In this document: positions 62,957 through 64,000 of the stretch, one piece after another | Layout of the letters: each line of letters starts with the position of its first letter | Position numbering within the stretch: the first letter of the stretch is position 1 | NCBI RefSeq assembly: GCF_000708265.2 | Contig: NZ_JCKI01000001.1 | Location: 372,001 to 436,000 of the forward strand | Origin: Pedobacter sp. R20-19 | GTDB taxonomy: Bacteria; Bacteroidota; Bacteroidia; Sphingobacteriales; Sphingobacteriaceae | Direction: 5' to 3' | DNA: 64,000 bases | Notes under the pieces: model-generated | Seen by the model: only the letters and a program-made list of their open reading frames with translations | Told to the model about the DNA's origin: nothing | Database searches by the model: none | Made by a program: the position numbers and the translations under genes

Positions 62957-64000
62957 ATGATCCTTATCGTTGATGACAGGCCTGAAAACCTGATTTCGTT
63001 ACAAAAAGTACTCCAGGCACATAATTTTGAGGTTGATACCGCATCATCAGGTGAAGATGCACTAAAAAAAGTTTTAAAAAATAACTACGTCCTGATTATT
63101 CTGGATGTGCAGATGCCTGATATGGATGGTTTTGAGGTTGCAGAAGCCATTTCTGGTTTCAGCAAAGCAAAAGACACGGCCATTATTTTCCTTTCAGCTG
63201 TTAATACCGAACTTAAATTTATTACAAAAGGCTATCTGAGCGGCGGATTAGATTATATCACTAAACCTGTTGATATTAATGTACTGCTACTTAAAATCAA
63301 AACATTTTATCGCATTTATGAGCAAAGCAGAAAGCTCAATGAGGTGCAGGAAAAACTTCTTGAAGAAATCGAATTTCGTAAGCAGGCAGAAAACAAAAAA
63401 GACGAATTTATCAGTATTGCCAGCCATGAGCTTAAAACACCTTTAACCAGTGTAAAAGGATACATTCAGCTGCTGCAGCGTAGCTTAAATAAGGATGATA
63501 AAACCATGGCGCAAAGCCATCTGGCAAAAGCTAGTGTTCAGCTGGAGAAATTAAATGAGTTGATCGTTGATTTACTTGATATATCGAAGATTGAAAGTGG
63601 TAAAATGAAGTTTAACATGCAGCATTTTTGTGCTGATAATATGGTGAGTAATGCCATAGAAATGCTGCAGCAATCAAACCCAGGTTTCACAATAAACAAA
63701 CTTGGGAAAACCAATGAAGATGTTTACGGAGATGAAATGCGGCTGGAGCAAGTTGTAATTAATTTCATAACCAATGCCATTAAATATGCCCCGGGAACCA
63801 ATCAGGTAAATGTTACCATTAATATCAAAGATGGTAGTCTTTATCTGGCCGTAAAAGATTTCGGAATAGGGATTTCTAAAGAACAGCAGGCCAAGATTTT
63901 CGACAAATTTTATCGGGTAGAAGAACATAGCAACCGCTTTAATGGCTTAGGTATTGGCTTGTATATTTGTTCAGAAATTATTAGCAGGCATGGCGGCAAA
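62957..64000 (+). CDS. Hybrid receiver - histidine kinase, 3' end cut off
   Basis: 348 codons visible, no stop before the window edge. N-terminal receiver at 1-120: acidic pair Asp6-Asp7, phospho-acceptor Asp50 in LIILDVQMPDMDG, Thr/Ser in FLSAVN, Lys in ITKPVD. A coiled-coil linker follows, then HisKA with His157 in IASHELKTPLTS and the ATPase N box (NFITNAIKYAP), G1 box (KDFGIGI) and F box (FDKFYRVE). Receiver before kinase and no sensor or membrane segment implies a soluble relay protein. Start ATG at 62957. Confidence 0.93.
   Translation, partial: MILIVDDRPENLISLQKVLQAHNFEVDTASSGEDALKKVLKNNYVLIILDVQMPDMDGFEVAEAISGFSKAKDTAIIFLSAVNTELKFITKGYLSGGLDYITKPVDINVLLLKIKTFYRIYEQSRKLNEVQEKLLEEIEFRKQAENKKDEFISIASHELKTPLTSVKGYIQLLQRSLNKDDKTMAQSHLAKASVQLEKLNELIVDLLDISKIESGKMKFNMQHFCADNMVSNAIEMLQQSNPGFTINKLGKTNEDVYGDEMRLEQVVINFITNAIKYAPGTNQVNVTINIKDGSLYLAVKDFGIGISKEQQAKIFDKFYRVEEHSNRFNGLGIGLYICSEIISRHGGK

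Overview
The window is AT-rich, densely coded chromosomal DNA from a member of the Bacteroidota, most likely a Sphingobacteriaceae genus such as Pedobacter. This placement is an inference from several signs: the LpxC-FabZ fusion, PorX of the type IX secretion pathway, promoters with the Bacteroidota -7 box TAnnTTTG, many short secreted proteins with signal peptides ending in AQ, and DUF families typical of the phylum. No rRNA, tRNA, CRISPR array, prophage or intact insertion sequence was seen. Both edges cut genes: a threonine aldolase-like enzyme on the left and a hybrid sensor kinase on the right.

Layout. 1-5.5 kb: threonine aldolase-like gene, ybeY, a VapBC-type toxin-antitoxin pair and a very large coiled-coil membrane protein. 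5.7-9.6 kb: a secreted GDPD-GH16 fusion followed by a Tat-exported phospholipase C, a likely extracellular phospholipid and glucan degrading pair. 9.7-15.5 kb: small envelope proteins, then an autoregulated TetR-TolC-EmrA-EmrB efflux operon. 15.9-22.5 kb: PEP carboxylase, a peroxiredoxin-thioredoxin operon and an S9 peptidase. 22.7-31 kb: an oxidoreductase-like secreted protein, a bacillithiol-transferase-like protein, and a scattered metal (probably copper) cluster: HMA-MauE membrane protein, AraC regulator with an N-terminal HMA domain, DUF3347 protein, a barrel-like protein, periplasmic HMA protein and an HYC_CC_PP-type protein. 31-36 kb: a RelE-type pair, exonuclease III, formyl-THF cyclo-ligase, two tandem EF-P paralogues, a candidate small RNA, and an orphan ABC ATPase with a GNAT enzyme. 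36-41 kb: the lipid A operon (HD hydrolase, lpxD, lpxC-fabZ, lpxA), divergent from porX-tsaE-ald at 41-44.5 kb. 44.6-54.3 kb: a run of secreted peptidoglycan and protein hydrolases. 54.3-60 kb: cold-shock protein, sigma/anti-sigma pair, SMR exporter, Crp-like regulator and an overlapping kinase-DinB-thioesterase operon. 60-64 kb: gltX behind a striking perfect 30-bp hairpin, a zinc metallopeptidase, and the truncated hybrid kinase.

Most genes are housekeeping or envelope functions. The items most worth a second look are the gltX leader hairpin, the candidate small RNA at about 34.8-34.94 kb, the HMA-AraC metal regulator with its cluster, the GDPD-GH16/PLC pair, the tandem EF-P paralogues with different loop tips, a plant-telomere-like CCCTAAA array, and several families of intergenic inverted repeats.
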